Source: Vulcanimicrobiota bacterium
GTDB lineage: Bacteria; Vulcanimicrobiota; Xenobia; Xenobiales; JADMJV01
Length of the DNA stretch: 64,000 bases
Assembly (NCBI GenBank): GCA_019637395.1
Contig: JAHBVR010000002.1
Span: 257,495-321,494, forward strand
Reading direction: 5' to 3'
The position numbers and the translations under genes were made by a program. Positions within the stretch are counted from its first letter, which is position 1. Every line of letters begins with the position of its first letter. Shown one piece after another: positions 19,197 to 26,570 of the stretch. The notes beneath the pieces were generated by a model. The model did not search any database and was not told the origin of the DNA. It was given only the letters and a program-made list of their open reading frames with translations.

Positions 19197-20240
19197 CTAA
19201 TCATTCCGGGGAGGCGGGTCTTCTTTGCCTAAAATCTTGTCGAGAATAGGGCGAACCACGTGGAGGACCGGTGCAGCCGCCTTCTCCACGGCGCGAACTC
19301 CCTTTTCCAGCACGGGTTCACACTTTTCCAGCTCCCGGTCACAGCGCTTTTGGAATTTCTCGCTGAGGGGGTAGAGCACTCGGGCGCCCACGCTGGCGGC
19401 CGTCAGAAGGACGCCGGGGATGGTGCCCAGGCCGGTACTGGCCAGCACCAGGCCCAGGGCCGAACCGATGTCGGTCAGTCCTTGCAGTTGCTTGCTCTTC
19501 GATTTCTCCACCAGGCCCGCCCGCAAGTCCAGGAAACCACGGCAAGACTGAATGACGCCGGCCACCGGCCCGCAGATGGCGCCGGCGGTGGCCAGCAGAG
19601 GATTGACGTGTCCGAGCATGGAGCCGAGAATGCCCACCGAGCGGGTACCGTCCAGGGCGCCCTGCACTTCCTGCTGGGCATTTCCCTGGCGATAGCCGGC
19701 CACGGAAAGAACCACCCCGCGCGTCAAACCCAGGGTGGCCGCCAGGGGGACCAGGATCAGCGGAGCCACGCCGGCGGCGGCGATGGTGGTGCCGATCGCC
19801 CCGGCCATGGCCAGGTCCAGGCTGCCGTCGAGTTGCTTGATTCGGTTCTTCTCCTTGATACCGTCGCTCAGTTTGCTGATGCCGGCCAGTCCCTGGATAC
19901 CGGCGGCCGCATAGCCCACTCCGGCCACCACGGTCATCGTAATGGAAGAGATTTTGCGAGCCGCTTCGGGATCGATGTGCTCGGCCACCACCGGCAGGTG
20001 GAGCAGCTTGCGGAACGTGTCTTTGATATCCCGCCAGGATTGGCCCAATCCCTTGCCCAGATCCTTGGAGGCATTGATGGCCTCGGCCAACTTGGCCGGG
20101 GACAGATGCAGGCCCAACTGCAACAGCTCGCCGCTGGTCAGCGTTTGCCAAAGGTTATTGGGCGGCTTGGGAGCCTCCGGTTCGTCCTTGCGAACCGGTA
20201 GCTTGCCTGGCAGCCGGACTTTCGTGGATCGGATCTGCAC
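19197..20240 (-). CDS. Gly/Ala-rich protein with three internal hydrophobic repeats
   Basis: A 347-residue protein. The first 100 residues are polar and helical; the middle (about 105-300) is rich in Gly, Ala, Leu and Val and appears to hold three diverged copies of a unit of about 60 residues, each opening with a basic helix (for example KEKNRIKQLDG, QQEVQGALDG, KSKSKQLQGL) followed by a glycine-zipper-like hydrophobic pair. The C-terminus is charged. This suggests membrane insertion or a self-packing helical bundle. The start is GTG 20240 with AGGAG upstream. No known family. Confidence 0.6.
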   Translation of the reverse strand: MQIRSTKVRLPGKLPVRKDEPEAPKPPNNLWQTLTSGELLQLGLHLSPAKLAEAINASKDLGKGLGQSWRDIKDTFRKLLHLPVVAEHIDPEAARKISSITMTVVAGVGYAAAGIQGLAGISKLSDGIKEKNRIKQLDGSLDLAMAGAIGTTIAAAGVAPLILVPLAATLGLTRGVVLSVAGYRQGNAQQEVQGALDGTRSVGILGSMLGHVNPLLATAGAICGPVAGVIQSCRGFLDLRAGLVEKSKSKQLQGLTDIGSALGLVLASTGLGTIPGVLLTAASVGARVLYPLSEKFQKRCDRELEKCEPVLEKGVRAVEKAAAPVLHVVRPILDKILGKEDPPPRND

Positions 20241-20366
20241 ACTTTAACTTTAGCTCCTGGTCCCCAAGGAATTCTGAAAGGTGCGAACTTTTTCTTCACC
20301 TCTCCCGTCTATGCAGCGTTCAAAAGAGTTCCGCAGGGGACCGCTGATGAAGGAGAGGTTCATGGG

Positions 20367-21191
20367 GTGTCCATCACGTTGTCCATGGCTGTGACTACAC
20401 AGCCGCCCAAAGAAGAAAGCCTGCCACAACTGGCCGAGCGGCTGCAGGCCCGGGAGGCGGGCGCCTTGGAGAAGCTCATCGGGCGAACTCAGTCGGCTTG
20501 CTCGCGCCTGGCCGTCTCGATTCTCAAAGACCCGGAGTTGAGCCGCGACGCTCTGCAGGAAGCCTACTTCGTCGTCTTTCAACGCATCGGCCAGCTACGC
20601 GATTGCAACGCCATCAAGAGCTGGCTCTTGCGTATCGTCACCCACTGCTGCCACGACATCCTGCGCCGCCGCGGCAAGGAGTTTCAGGCCGACATCGAGG
20701 TGGCCGTAGCGGCGCCCGATCTGGCCGAAGGAATCGGGCGCCAGGAAACCATCCGGGCCACCTTCGCCCAGCTTCCCGAAATCGACCGGACCACCCTGGC
20801 CCGTCCCAGCTCGGTCGATCCGGGGGAATTTCTTCCCTTCAGCTACGCCGCTCGCCAACTGGCGCCGGCCACCCATAAGGTGCAGACCCAGTTTATGTGC
20901 AGCCTGGCGCGCTTCGAAGCACTCAAGACGGTGGTGGCGCTGGAGATCTTCCAGCGGGAACACGGGACCTACCCGGAACGTCTCGAGCAACTGGTGCCGA
21001 AGATTCTGCCTGAATTGCCCAGGGAGGTGATGTCTCCCAAGGTGTGGTCGAAAAAGCCCACCCTGGCCTATCGCCGCCTGGGGTCCAAGTATGAGTTGAT
21101 TTCCGAATCGCCGCTGTATGCGATGCTCCGTTTCAAGGGCCGCCAGAGCTATGGACCGGATGGAAACTATGAGGTCGAACGGATGCCTTAA
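20367..21191 (+). CDS. ECF sigma-like protein with an unusual C-terminal tail
   Basis: A 274-residue protein. Residues 31-105 form a recognisable sigma region 2 (DALQEAYFVVFQRIGQL, IKSWLLRIVTHCCHDILRRR). Region 4 should follow, but 127-187 is only weakly like it and carries an insertion-like stretch (ARPSSVDPGEFLPF). The last 90 residues (FQREHGTYPERLEQLV, then a LAYRRL strand) resemble the C-terminal tail seen in many secreted or pilin-like proteins rather than any sigma domain. GTG 20367 lies eight bases after GGAGAGG. The stop overlaps the convergent amidase stop by four bases. It may not be a working sigma factor. Confidence 0.6.
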   Translation: MSITLSMAVTTQPPKEESLPQLAERLQAREAGALEKLIGRTQSACSRLAVSILKDPELSRDALQEAYFVVFQRIGQLRDCNAIKSWLLRIVTHCCHDILRRRGKEFQADIEVAVAAPDLAEGIGRQETIRATFAQLPEIDRTTLARPSSVDPGEFLPFSYAARQLAPATHKVQTQFMCSLARFEALKTVVALEIFQREHGTYPERLEQLVPKILPELPREVMSPKVWSKKPTLAYRRLGSKYELISESPLYAMLRFKGRQSYGPDGNYEVERMP

Positions 21192-22243
21192 AGCATCTTC
21201 AGCAGCTTGGCGAAGTCAAAGCCCACCGGATCGGATTTGCGTCCGACCGGTCGGGCGATGGCGGCGTGGGAGACGATGTGGGAATCGGGAACCTCCCAGC
21301 GCCCGCGCAGGTCCTGGATGATGCGTTGCACGGCCTGGTACTGGGCCTCGGTATAAGGGTCCCGGCCGTCGTTGAGGTTGACCAGCTCGATGCCTACCGA
21401 GAAGTCGTTGACCCCGGTGCGTCCCTCCAGTTCGGAAACGCCGGCATGCCAGGCGGTGCGCCGCTCGTCCACCATCTGCACGGTGGTGCCGTCGCGATCC
21501 ACCACATAGTGGGCCGAAACCCGGCGCTCCTTGTCATCCCAGAAGGCTCGCTCGGTGCCCTCCAGGGTGTTGATGACGGTGGAATGGACCACCACCGTGT
21601 CGATTTTGTCGCCCAGGCTGCGCACGCCCCAATTGGGCGAGGGGATGAATTTGCTGTCAGGCAGGCCGATGACGGGCAGCGGCTGCTGAATGGCGATCCA
21701 GCGCCGTACTTCCTTTTGCACCGCCGAGTTGGCCTCGGCCAGCGAGCCGGCCGCCTTGTGGACATTGCCCTGGAGCTGCTGACAAATTTCGTCACTGGTC
21801 TCGGGAGCCACCAGAAAGAGCGGTTGCGCGGGGTTGAGACTGCGTTCATAGGGGAGTCCGCGCTCTGGATCGACCTTCGCGTGGTCCACCCCTTCCACGG
21901 TCGGTTTTAGAATGCCCGTGTAGTGGCCGGGATGGGGGTTCGCGTCCAGGCAAATCATCCCCTGAACTTTGGATTGCCAGGCTAGCGGAGCCCGGGCTCC
22001 GAGTCCGATGAGGGTCAAGTCGCCCTCGTTTTGAGCCCATTTCCAGTCCTGGCTTAATTCCTCGGGCGTTTTCGCCCGGCTGAGCAAGCATTCGATGCCC
22101 GCTCCGGCCAGAGCGGCCGCTTCTTTCTGACCGTCCTCGGCCACCAATAAGACTCGACCCTGGACGGGCTCTGCGGCCGGAAAGACCTGAGGTTCCGCCC
22201 AGGCGGCCCCCGTGAGGAAGAGCAAAGAAAGCAGCTTTTTCAT
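21188..22243 (-). CDS. Secreted N-acetylmuramoyl-L-alanine amidase (Amidase_2 family)
   Basis: A 351-residue exported protein. Signal peptide at 1-16 (ends Ala-Trp-Ala). The C-terminal 160 residues are an Amidase_2/PGRP zinc domain: His in VVVHST, AWHAG, the IELVN strand, and the second His in SHAAIARP with Lys-Ser-Asp-Pro as the last ligand. Such enzymes cut the bond between muramic acid and the stem peptide. The N-terminal 150 residues are a separate alpha/beta region that includes a low-similarity LIGLGARAP segment. Its ATG overlaps the stop of the Mpg gene (ATGA), so it is the last gene of the recQ-mpg unit. Confidence 0.85.
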   Translation of the reverse strand: MKKLLSLLFLTGAAWAEPQVFPAAEPVQGRVLLVAEDGQKEAAALAGAGIECLLSRAKTPEELSQDWKWAQNEGDLTLIGLGARAPLAWQSKVQGMICLDANPHPGHYTGILKPTVEGVDHAKVDPERGLPYERSLNPAQPLFLVAPETSDEICQQLQGNVHKAAGSLAEANSAVQKEVRRWIAIQQPLPVIGLPDSKFIPSPNWGVRSLGDKIDTVVVHSTVINTLEGTERAFWDDKERRVSAHYVVDRDGTTVQMVDERRTAWHAGVSELEGRTGVNDFSVGIELVNLNDGRDPYTEAQYQAVQRIIQDLRGRWEVPDSHIVSHAAIARPVGRKSDPVGFDFAKLLKML

Positions 22244-22797
22244 GGTTCCGGCCCTTCGCAATCACTCACCCGGGACCCTGGCCGGAGGGCCTTGCGGCTG
22301 ACGTGCCGGTTGCCCTCCAGCCAGAATCTCCAGGGCAGCTCCACCGACTTGCGAATTCCCACGCGCAGACCGTGAGCAATCGCCCCCTCCGCTTCGGCCG
22401 GCTCCAGCCAAAGTTGTTCCGAGACAAACAAGTCCAGGTCGGTCAACTCCCGGTCGATTTGCAGAAAGCGGCAGAGCTTCCCGGGACCGTTGCAGGCCGG
22501 GTGGTCGAGGGCCCGGATGAGCACCGCGCCCGCTTCGCCCGGACTGTGGGCGACCACATTCAAGCAGTGATACATCCCATAGATAAAGTATACGTAGGAA
22601 CGCCCTACCGGACCGAACATAGGGCGATTGCGCGGAGTGGGCCCGCGCCAGGCGTGGGAGGCGCCGTCTTCAGCGGAGGCATAGGCCTCGGTTTCCACGA
22701 TGGGCAGTTTCCAGACGGTGTCGCCCAAACGCCGGCACACTCGCCAGCCGAGCAGGCGCGGCGCCGCTTCCCATACCGGAGCGTGCAGGCAATCCAT
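22240..22797 (-). CDS. mpg: 3-methyladenine DNA glycosylase (AAG/Mpg family)
   Basis: A 185-residue monofunctional DNA glycosylase of the mammalian-type AAG family. Diagnostic segments are VETEAY (catalytic Glu), SHAWRGPTPRN, MFGPVGRSYVYFIYG and a VLIRAL strand. It removes alkylated or deaminated purines to start base excision repair. The gene begins five bases after the RecQ stop and overlaps the amidase start, so it sits in the middle of a three-gene operon with recQ; that grouping suggests a repair role for the first two genes. Length is slightly short of the usual 190-210 residues but the core is complete. Confidence 0.92.
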   Translation of the reverse strand: MDCLHAPVWEAAPRLLGWRVCRRLGDTVWKLPIVETEAYASAEDGASHAWRGPTPRNRPMFGPVGRSYVYFIYGMYHCLNVVAHSPGEAGAVLIRALDHPACNGPGKLCRFLQIDRELTDLDLFVSEQLWLEPAEAEGAIAHGLRVGIRKSVELPWRFWLEGNRHVSRKALRPGSRVSDCEGPEP

Positions 22798-22801
22798 GGA
22801 A

Positions 22802-24679
22802 TCAGACCTGGAGGGCTTCCAATACGTGTTGGAACGGCAGGTCGGCCAGCGCTCCGAAATCCGGATGTTTGCCCAGGCGGGCGGCGCTGCTGGCGGGGGA
22901 GGTCAGCCCGCAGAGGAAACGCGCCAGCTGGCGCGGGTGCTGCAAGGCGGGATGAGCCTGGCTCCTCAATCTTTGGACTCGGTCCATTTGCTCCGGGCTG
23001 ATGGCGCCGGCCAGAAGCTGGCCCGGTCGGGGAGGGCGGCCCTGGCAACTGCCGCAAACGCCGCAATCGTCGGCCAGAGTCTCTCCGAAATAGGCCAGTA
23101 AGGCCCGCGCCGTACAGCCTTGTGACTGAGTTAAACGCTGCATCTCTTGCAGGCGAGTCAGATCGCGCTGCTCGCGCAACCGGAAGCGCTCCACCAGAGC
23201 CCGCGCATCGGCCGCGGCCTGCAAGCGCCGATAGCCTTTGCGCACCCCGCTGGCCTGCAGTTGCAGGTAGCCTTGCTCTTCCAGATAGTTCAGGGCCTTG
23301 ATGATGCGCTCGCGCGGTTCTTTGAGAGTGAGGGCGGCCTGGTGGACGTCCAGACGCAGCCACTTGCGGCCTTTCTGACCACAGGCGAAGACGTCCCTTA
23401 GAAATTGAGCGCGTCTGGCGTCGAATCGAGAGAGGACCGCTTCCTCGTCGACTTGCCAGAAGACCTTGTATTCGGCGAAGAAGGGCTGCGTGGCTTGAAG
23501 CACGCCATCCAGTTCCAGATAGGTGAGAATGGTTTCCACCACCAACTGGCGGATGTCGTGCTGCTGGGAGAGCTGGTAAACGGAGACGTCAAACTCTTCG
23601 CCCGCCCTCATCAGCTCGGCCAGCAACTCTTGCAGCGCCTCCGGAGTGGGCGTATCTCCAAAGGTAAAGTTTTCGAGGGCAATCGCATCCTCAGGCGCGG
23701 CCAGCAGAGTGCAGCGGGAGACCTCGCCGTCGCGGCCGGCCCGGCCGATTTCTTGAGCGTAGTTCTCGATGCTCTTGGGCAGATTGTAGTGGATGACCGA
23801 GCGAATATCGGCTTTGTCCACTCCCATTCCAAAGGCGATGGTGGCCACCACCACGCCTTCGGGGCTGGCCATGTACTCATCCTGAATGCGGCTCCGTTGC
23901 TCGGCTTCCAGGCCGGCGTGATAGGCCACCGCCGGGCGTCCGTGGCTGCTGAGAAAGCGCGCCACCTCCTCAGCGGTGCGCTGCAAGGTGACATAGACAA
24001 TGTTTGGACCGGGCTGAAGAGCCGAAAGTAGGCGCTGGTTGCGGGTGTCCGCGCGGCCCGGCTGCATCTCCAGGTGAAGATTGGGACGATGGAAGGGGCT
24101 GCGGATGATGCCCTCGGCCGGAATGTCGAAGGCCCGGGCGATGCTCTCGGCCACGGCCGGAGTGGCCGTGGCCGTCAGGGCCAGTACCCGAGGCACCTGC
24201 AAGACCCGGGCCAGACGGGCCAATTTCATGTAGTCGGGCCGGAAATTATGCCCCCATTCGCTGATACAATGCGCCTCGTCGACAGCCAGCAGGGCGATGG
24301 GAAGCAGTTTGAGGGTTTCCAGGAAGCGCTCGTTGCCCAGCCGTTCAGGAGCAATATAGAGCAGTTTGAGACGGTTCTGGCGCAGGTCGCTATAGACGCC
24401 GCGAGTTTGCTCCGCCGTCAGGCTGGAGTCCAGACGGGCGGCCGCCACGCCCCGCTGCCGCAGAGCGTCCAGCTGGTCCTTCATCAGCGCGATGAGAGGG
24501 GAGATGACCAGCGTCAGTCCCTCCAGGGCAACGGCCGGCAGTTGGTAGCACAGGCTCTTGCCGGCGCCGGTAGGGAAGATGGCCAGCGCCGAACCCCCTG
24601 AAAGCAACCGCTGGATGACGGCCTCCTGGCCAGGGCGGAAGTGCTGAAGACCAAAGGTGGATTGAAGAATGTTTTGCAT
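22802..24679 (-). CDS. recQ: RecQ-family ATP-dependent DNA helicase
   Basis: A 625-residue superfamily 2 helicase. Walker A is in FPTGAGKSL (36-42), DEAH box at 134-137, the aromatic-rich loop is SEWGHNFRPDY, and motif VI is QEIGRAGRDG. The RecQ C-terminal zinc site is present (CTARALLAYFGE, then CGVCGSC). An HRDC domain is not recognisable; the last 90 residues are a short helical region. It unwinds recombination and replication intermediates. Its ATG at 24679 overlaps nothing functional, but the divergent phosphatase starts only 99 bases away, so both promoters lie close together. Confidence 0.95.
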   Translation of the reverse strand: MQNILQSTFGLQHFRPGQEAVIQRLLSGGSALAIFPTGAGKSLCYQLPAVALEGLTLVISPLIALMKDQLDALRQRGVAAARLDSSLTAEQTRGVYSDLRQNRLKLLYIAPERLGNERFLETLKLLPIALLAVDEAHCISEWGHNFRPDYMKLARLARVLQVPRVLALTATATPAVAESIARAFDIPAEGIIRSPFHRPNLHLEMQPGRADTRNQRLLSALQPGPNIVYVTLQRTAEEVARFLSSHGRPAVAYHAGLEAEQRSRIQDEYMASPEGVVVATIAFGMGVDKADIRSVIHYNLPKSIENYAQEIGRAGRDGEVSRCTLLAAPEDAIALENFTFGDTPTPEALQELLAELMRAGEEFDVSVYQLSQQHDIRQLVVETILTYLELDGVLQATQPFFAEYKVFWQVDEEAVLSRFDARRAQFLRDVFACGQKGRKWLRLDVHQAALTLKEPRERIIKALNYLEEQGYLQLQASGVRKGYRRLQAAADARALVERFRLREQRDLTRLQEMQRLTQSQGCTARALLAYFGETLADDCGVCGSCQGRPPRPGQLLAGAISPEQMDRVQRLRSQAHPALQHPRQLARFLCGLTSPASSAARLGKHPDFGALADLPFQHVLEALQV

Positions 24680-24778
24680 ACTCCGAGCCTAACTGCTCCA
24701 GCCCGAGTGAACTTCCTACTGGCCGAAGGGATGGCCCACGGGGGGAAAGTTCGGCCGATCGGGAAGGGCCGTCCCGTC

Positions 24779-25837
24779 ATGCCCCTATGGAAGGCCCTGG
24801 ACCAACAGGTAGAACGCGCGGTCCTGCGCAATTTGAGCGAGCGCGAACACTTTATGCTGCGTTGCGGCATGGGGCTGGTGATGCTGTTCGCGGTGCTCGG
24901 TTCCTATCTTTACCCGGCCGCGGCCGCTCAGTTGCTCTTTATGCAGTTGGCCATGCTCACCTTTTTCTTTGGCCTGCGTGCCGGCGGCGCCTGGACGGTG
25001 CCCACCTGGCTGCTCTACTGCGGCTGCGTAGGGGGGGGCTTCGAACGGGGCTTGTTTAGCTTTTTCTGTATCTACGCGCTTTTGATCACCGGCGTGACGG
25101 TGCACAAGTTCCGCCAGGCCAAACGGCAGCAACTGCAACTGGAGTCGGCGCTCGATATGGCTCGCCAGGTCCAAATCAGCCTGCAGCCCCCCGGGCTGGT
25201 TGATTTTGGATATGCCCAACTGGCCTGCCAGATCGAGATGGCCAAGGAACTGGGGGGGGATTTTGTGTGCCACCAGGCTACCGCGCGCGGGCACTTCATT
25301 CTTATCGGGGACGTCATGGGTAAGGGAGCGCAGGCTGCCCTGACGGCCGCTTACGTCAAGGGTCTGTTTGACGAACTGGCCCGGACCGTGGAGGACCCTC
25401 AGGTGCTGCTGATGGTTTTGCACGAACATCTGGTGGAGAGGACGGTGGTGGATTCTTTCCTGGCCGCCACCTGTGTTCTGCTCGACCGCGAGGATGGCTG
25501 CTGGCGCATCTGCCGGGCCGGGCTACCGGCGGCCGGAGTGGTGCGCACCGATGGCTCTTGCGCCTGCGTCGGCGATCCGGGAATCATGTTAGGCATTCCC
25601 GTCACCCCCAGCCTGGCCACCTGCCAGGTTGCCTATCAACCCGGCGATCAGTTTTTTCTGGCCAGTGACGGTCTGTGTGAAGAAGAACACCTGCCTTCGG
25701 AAGTGGTCAACGCGCTGGTCCGTTCCTCGGCCCGCCCCCCGGAACAGGCCCTGCGTCACTGTGTGACCACCCTGCGCAACACCACCTGTGTCGGCGCCGA
25801 GGACGACAAAACGGCAGTCCTGGTTCGCTGGGTCTGA
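24779..25837 (+). CDS. Membrane-bound PP2C (SpoIIE-type) serine phosphatase
   Basis: A 352-residue protein. The first 120 residues hold about three membrane helices; a coiled linker (KRQQLQLESALDMARQVQ) joins them to a SpoIIE/RsbU-like PP2C domain. Metal-binding Asp residues are in ELGGDFVC, IGDVMGKG, ASDGLCEE and EDDKTAVLV, so the active site is complete. Enzymes of this kind dephosphorylate anti-anti-sigma factors in partner-switching pathways. No anti-sigma or STAS gene is in view. I use ATG 24779; the frame is open upstream. It leads the operon that continues with the ThyX-like gene seven bases downstream. Confidence 0.85.
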   Translation: MPLWKALDQQVERAVLRNLSEREHFMLRCGMGLVMLFAVLGSYLYPAAAAQLLFMQLAMLTFFFGLRAGGAWTVPTWLLYCGCVGGGFERGLFSFFCIYALLITGVTVHKFRQAKRQQLQLESALDMARQVQISLQPPGLVDFGYAQLACQIEMAKELGGDFVCHQATARGHFILIGDVMGKGAQAALTAAYVKGLFDELARTVEDPQVLLMVLHEHLVERTVVDSFLAATCVLLDREDGCWRICRAGLPAAGVVRTDGSCACVGDPGIMLGIPVTPSLATCQVAYQPGDQFFLASDGLCEEEHLPSEVVNALVRSSARPPEQALRHCVTTLRNTTCVGAEDDKTAVLVRWV

Positions 25838-25844
25838 ACGACCG

Positions 25845-26570
25845 ATGGGCCTGACGCTACGCCAACAAATGATTCGGGCCGTCGAGATTGCCGGGGGGGA
25901 AGTGCTGCTCGAGCGTTTCGTCACCAAACCAGGGGTCTTTCTTTGTGAGGAACCCGGTAGACCTTCGGCCCGACTTCGGGACCTGGCCCGTCATTGGCGG
26001 ATGGATCCGGAGGCTTCGTCGTTCCAAATGCTGGCCGAGTCGTCCGCCATCCTGACTTATATGAATCCCGACTCCCGCACGACAACGGGAGCCGAATACG
26101 TGCAGGGAATCCTGGAGCGAGGTCACTCCTCGATCGCCGGCCAGACCTTCGTCAGCCTGGGGCTCTTCGGCATTCCTCTGGAAATCGTCATCGAATTGCT
26201 CTCCCACGGACTGGACTCCACGGCGCGCCTGACCAGTAGCAATGTCAAAGCCATGGACGACCCGCTCTTCTGCGTCTTTGGCCCCCATCGGGAGCAGCAG
26301 ATCGAAAGGTTGGAGAAAATACTGGCGCTCTACTGGCCGCTCCCGCATCGCGAGGTGAGCAATAGTCTGTGGCCGAGCAATCGGGCCGTGTTTCTCATGA
26401 TGGGCATGCGCTTGATCGACTGGCAGAAGCTGTTGGACAAACGCCTGCCCAAAGCCGGAAACGAAGCGGCGCTGCGCTTCGTATGCCAGCACATCGCCAG
26501 GGTTTTGCGCGGAGTGGAGGACTATCGCCGGGTTATCCCGGAGCCCGAGGACGTCGATCCGTGGGAGTGA
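25845..26570 (+). CDS. ThyX-fold protein lacking the RHR motif
   Basis: A 241-residue protein that aligns in register with flavin-dependent thymidylate synthase ThyX: GH.S at 93-96, then a hydrophobic strand and GIPLEIVIELL (109-119), and a C-terminal segment (MRLIDWQ, AGNEAALRFVCQHIARVL) like the ThyX NAR/AQWEIR region. However the ThyX signature Arg-His-Arg is Ser-His-Gly here (120-122), followed by LDSTARLTSSN. So it probably does not methylate dUMP in the usual way. It is sandwiched between the PP2C gene and the Ham1/Nudix fusion, whose start overlaps its stop. Homology is inferred by eye; a profile search would test it. Confidence 0.65.
   Translation: MGLTLRQQMIRAVEIAGGEVLLERFVTKPGVFLCEEPGRPSARLRDLARHWRMDPEASSFQMLAESSAILTYMNPDSRTTTGAEYVQGILERGHSSIAGQTFVSLGLFGIPLEIVIELLSHGLDSTARLTSSNVKAMDDPLFCVFGPHREQQIERLEKILALYWPLPHREVSNSLWPSNRAVFLMMGMRLIDWQKLLDKRLPKAGNEAALRFVCQHIARVLRGVEDYRRVIPEPEDVDPWE

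Noticed and set aside
19260-20201. A 313-codon open frame on the + strand
   Set aside because: Antisense to the repeat protein; rich in His, Gln and Gly as expected for a mirror of a Gly/Ala/Leu-rich gene.
24640-24778. Extended N-terminus of the PP2C phosphatase starting at 24641
   Set aside because: The extra 46 residues would overlap the divergent recQ start and lack a membrane segment or motif; ATG 24779 is closer to the first helix.
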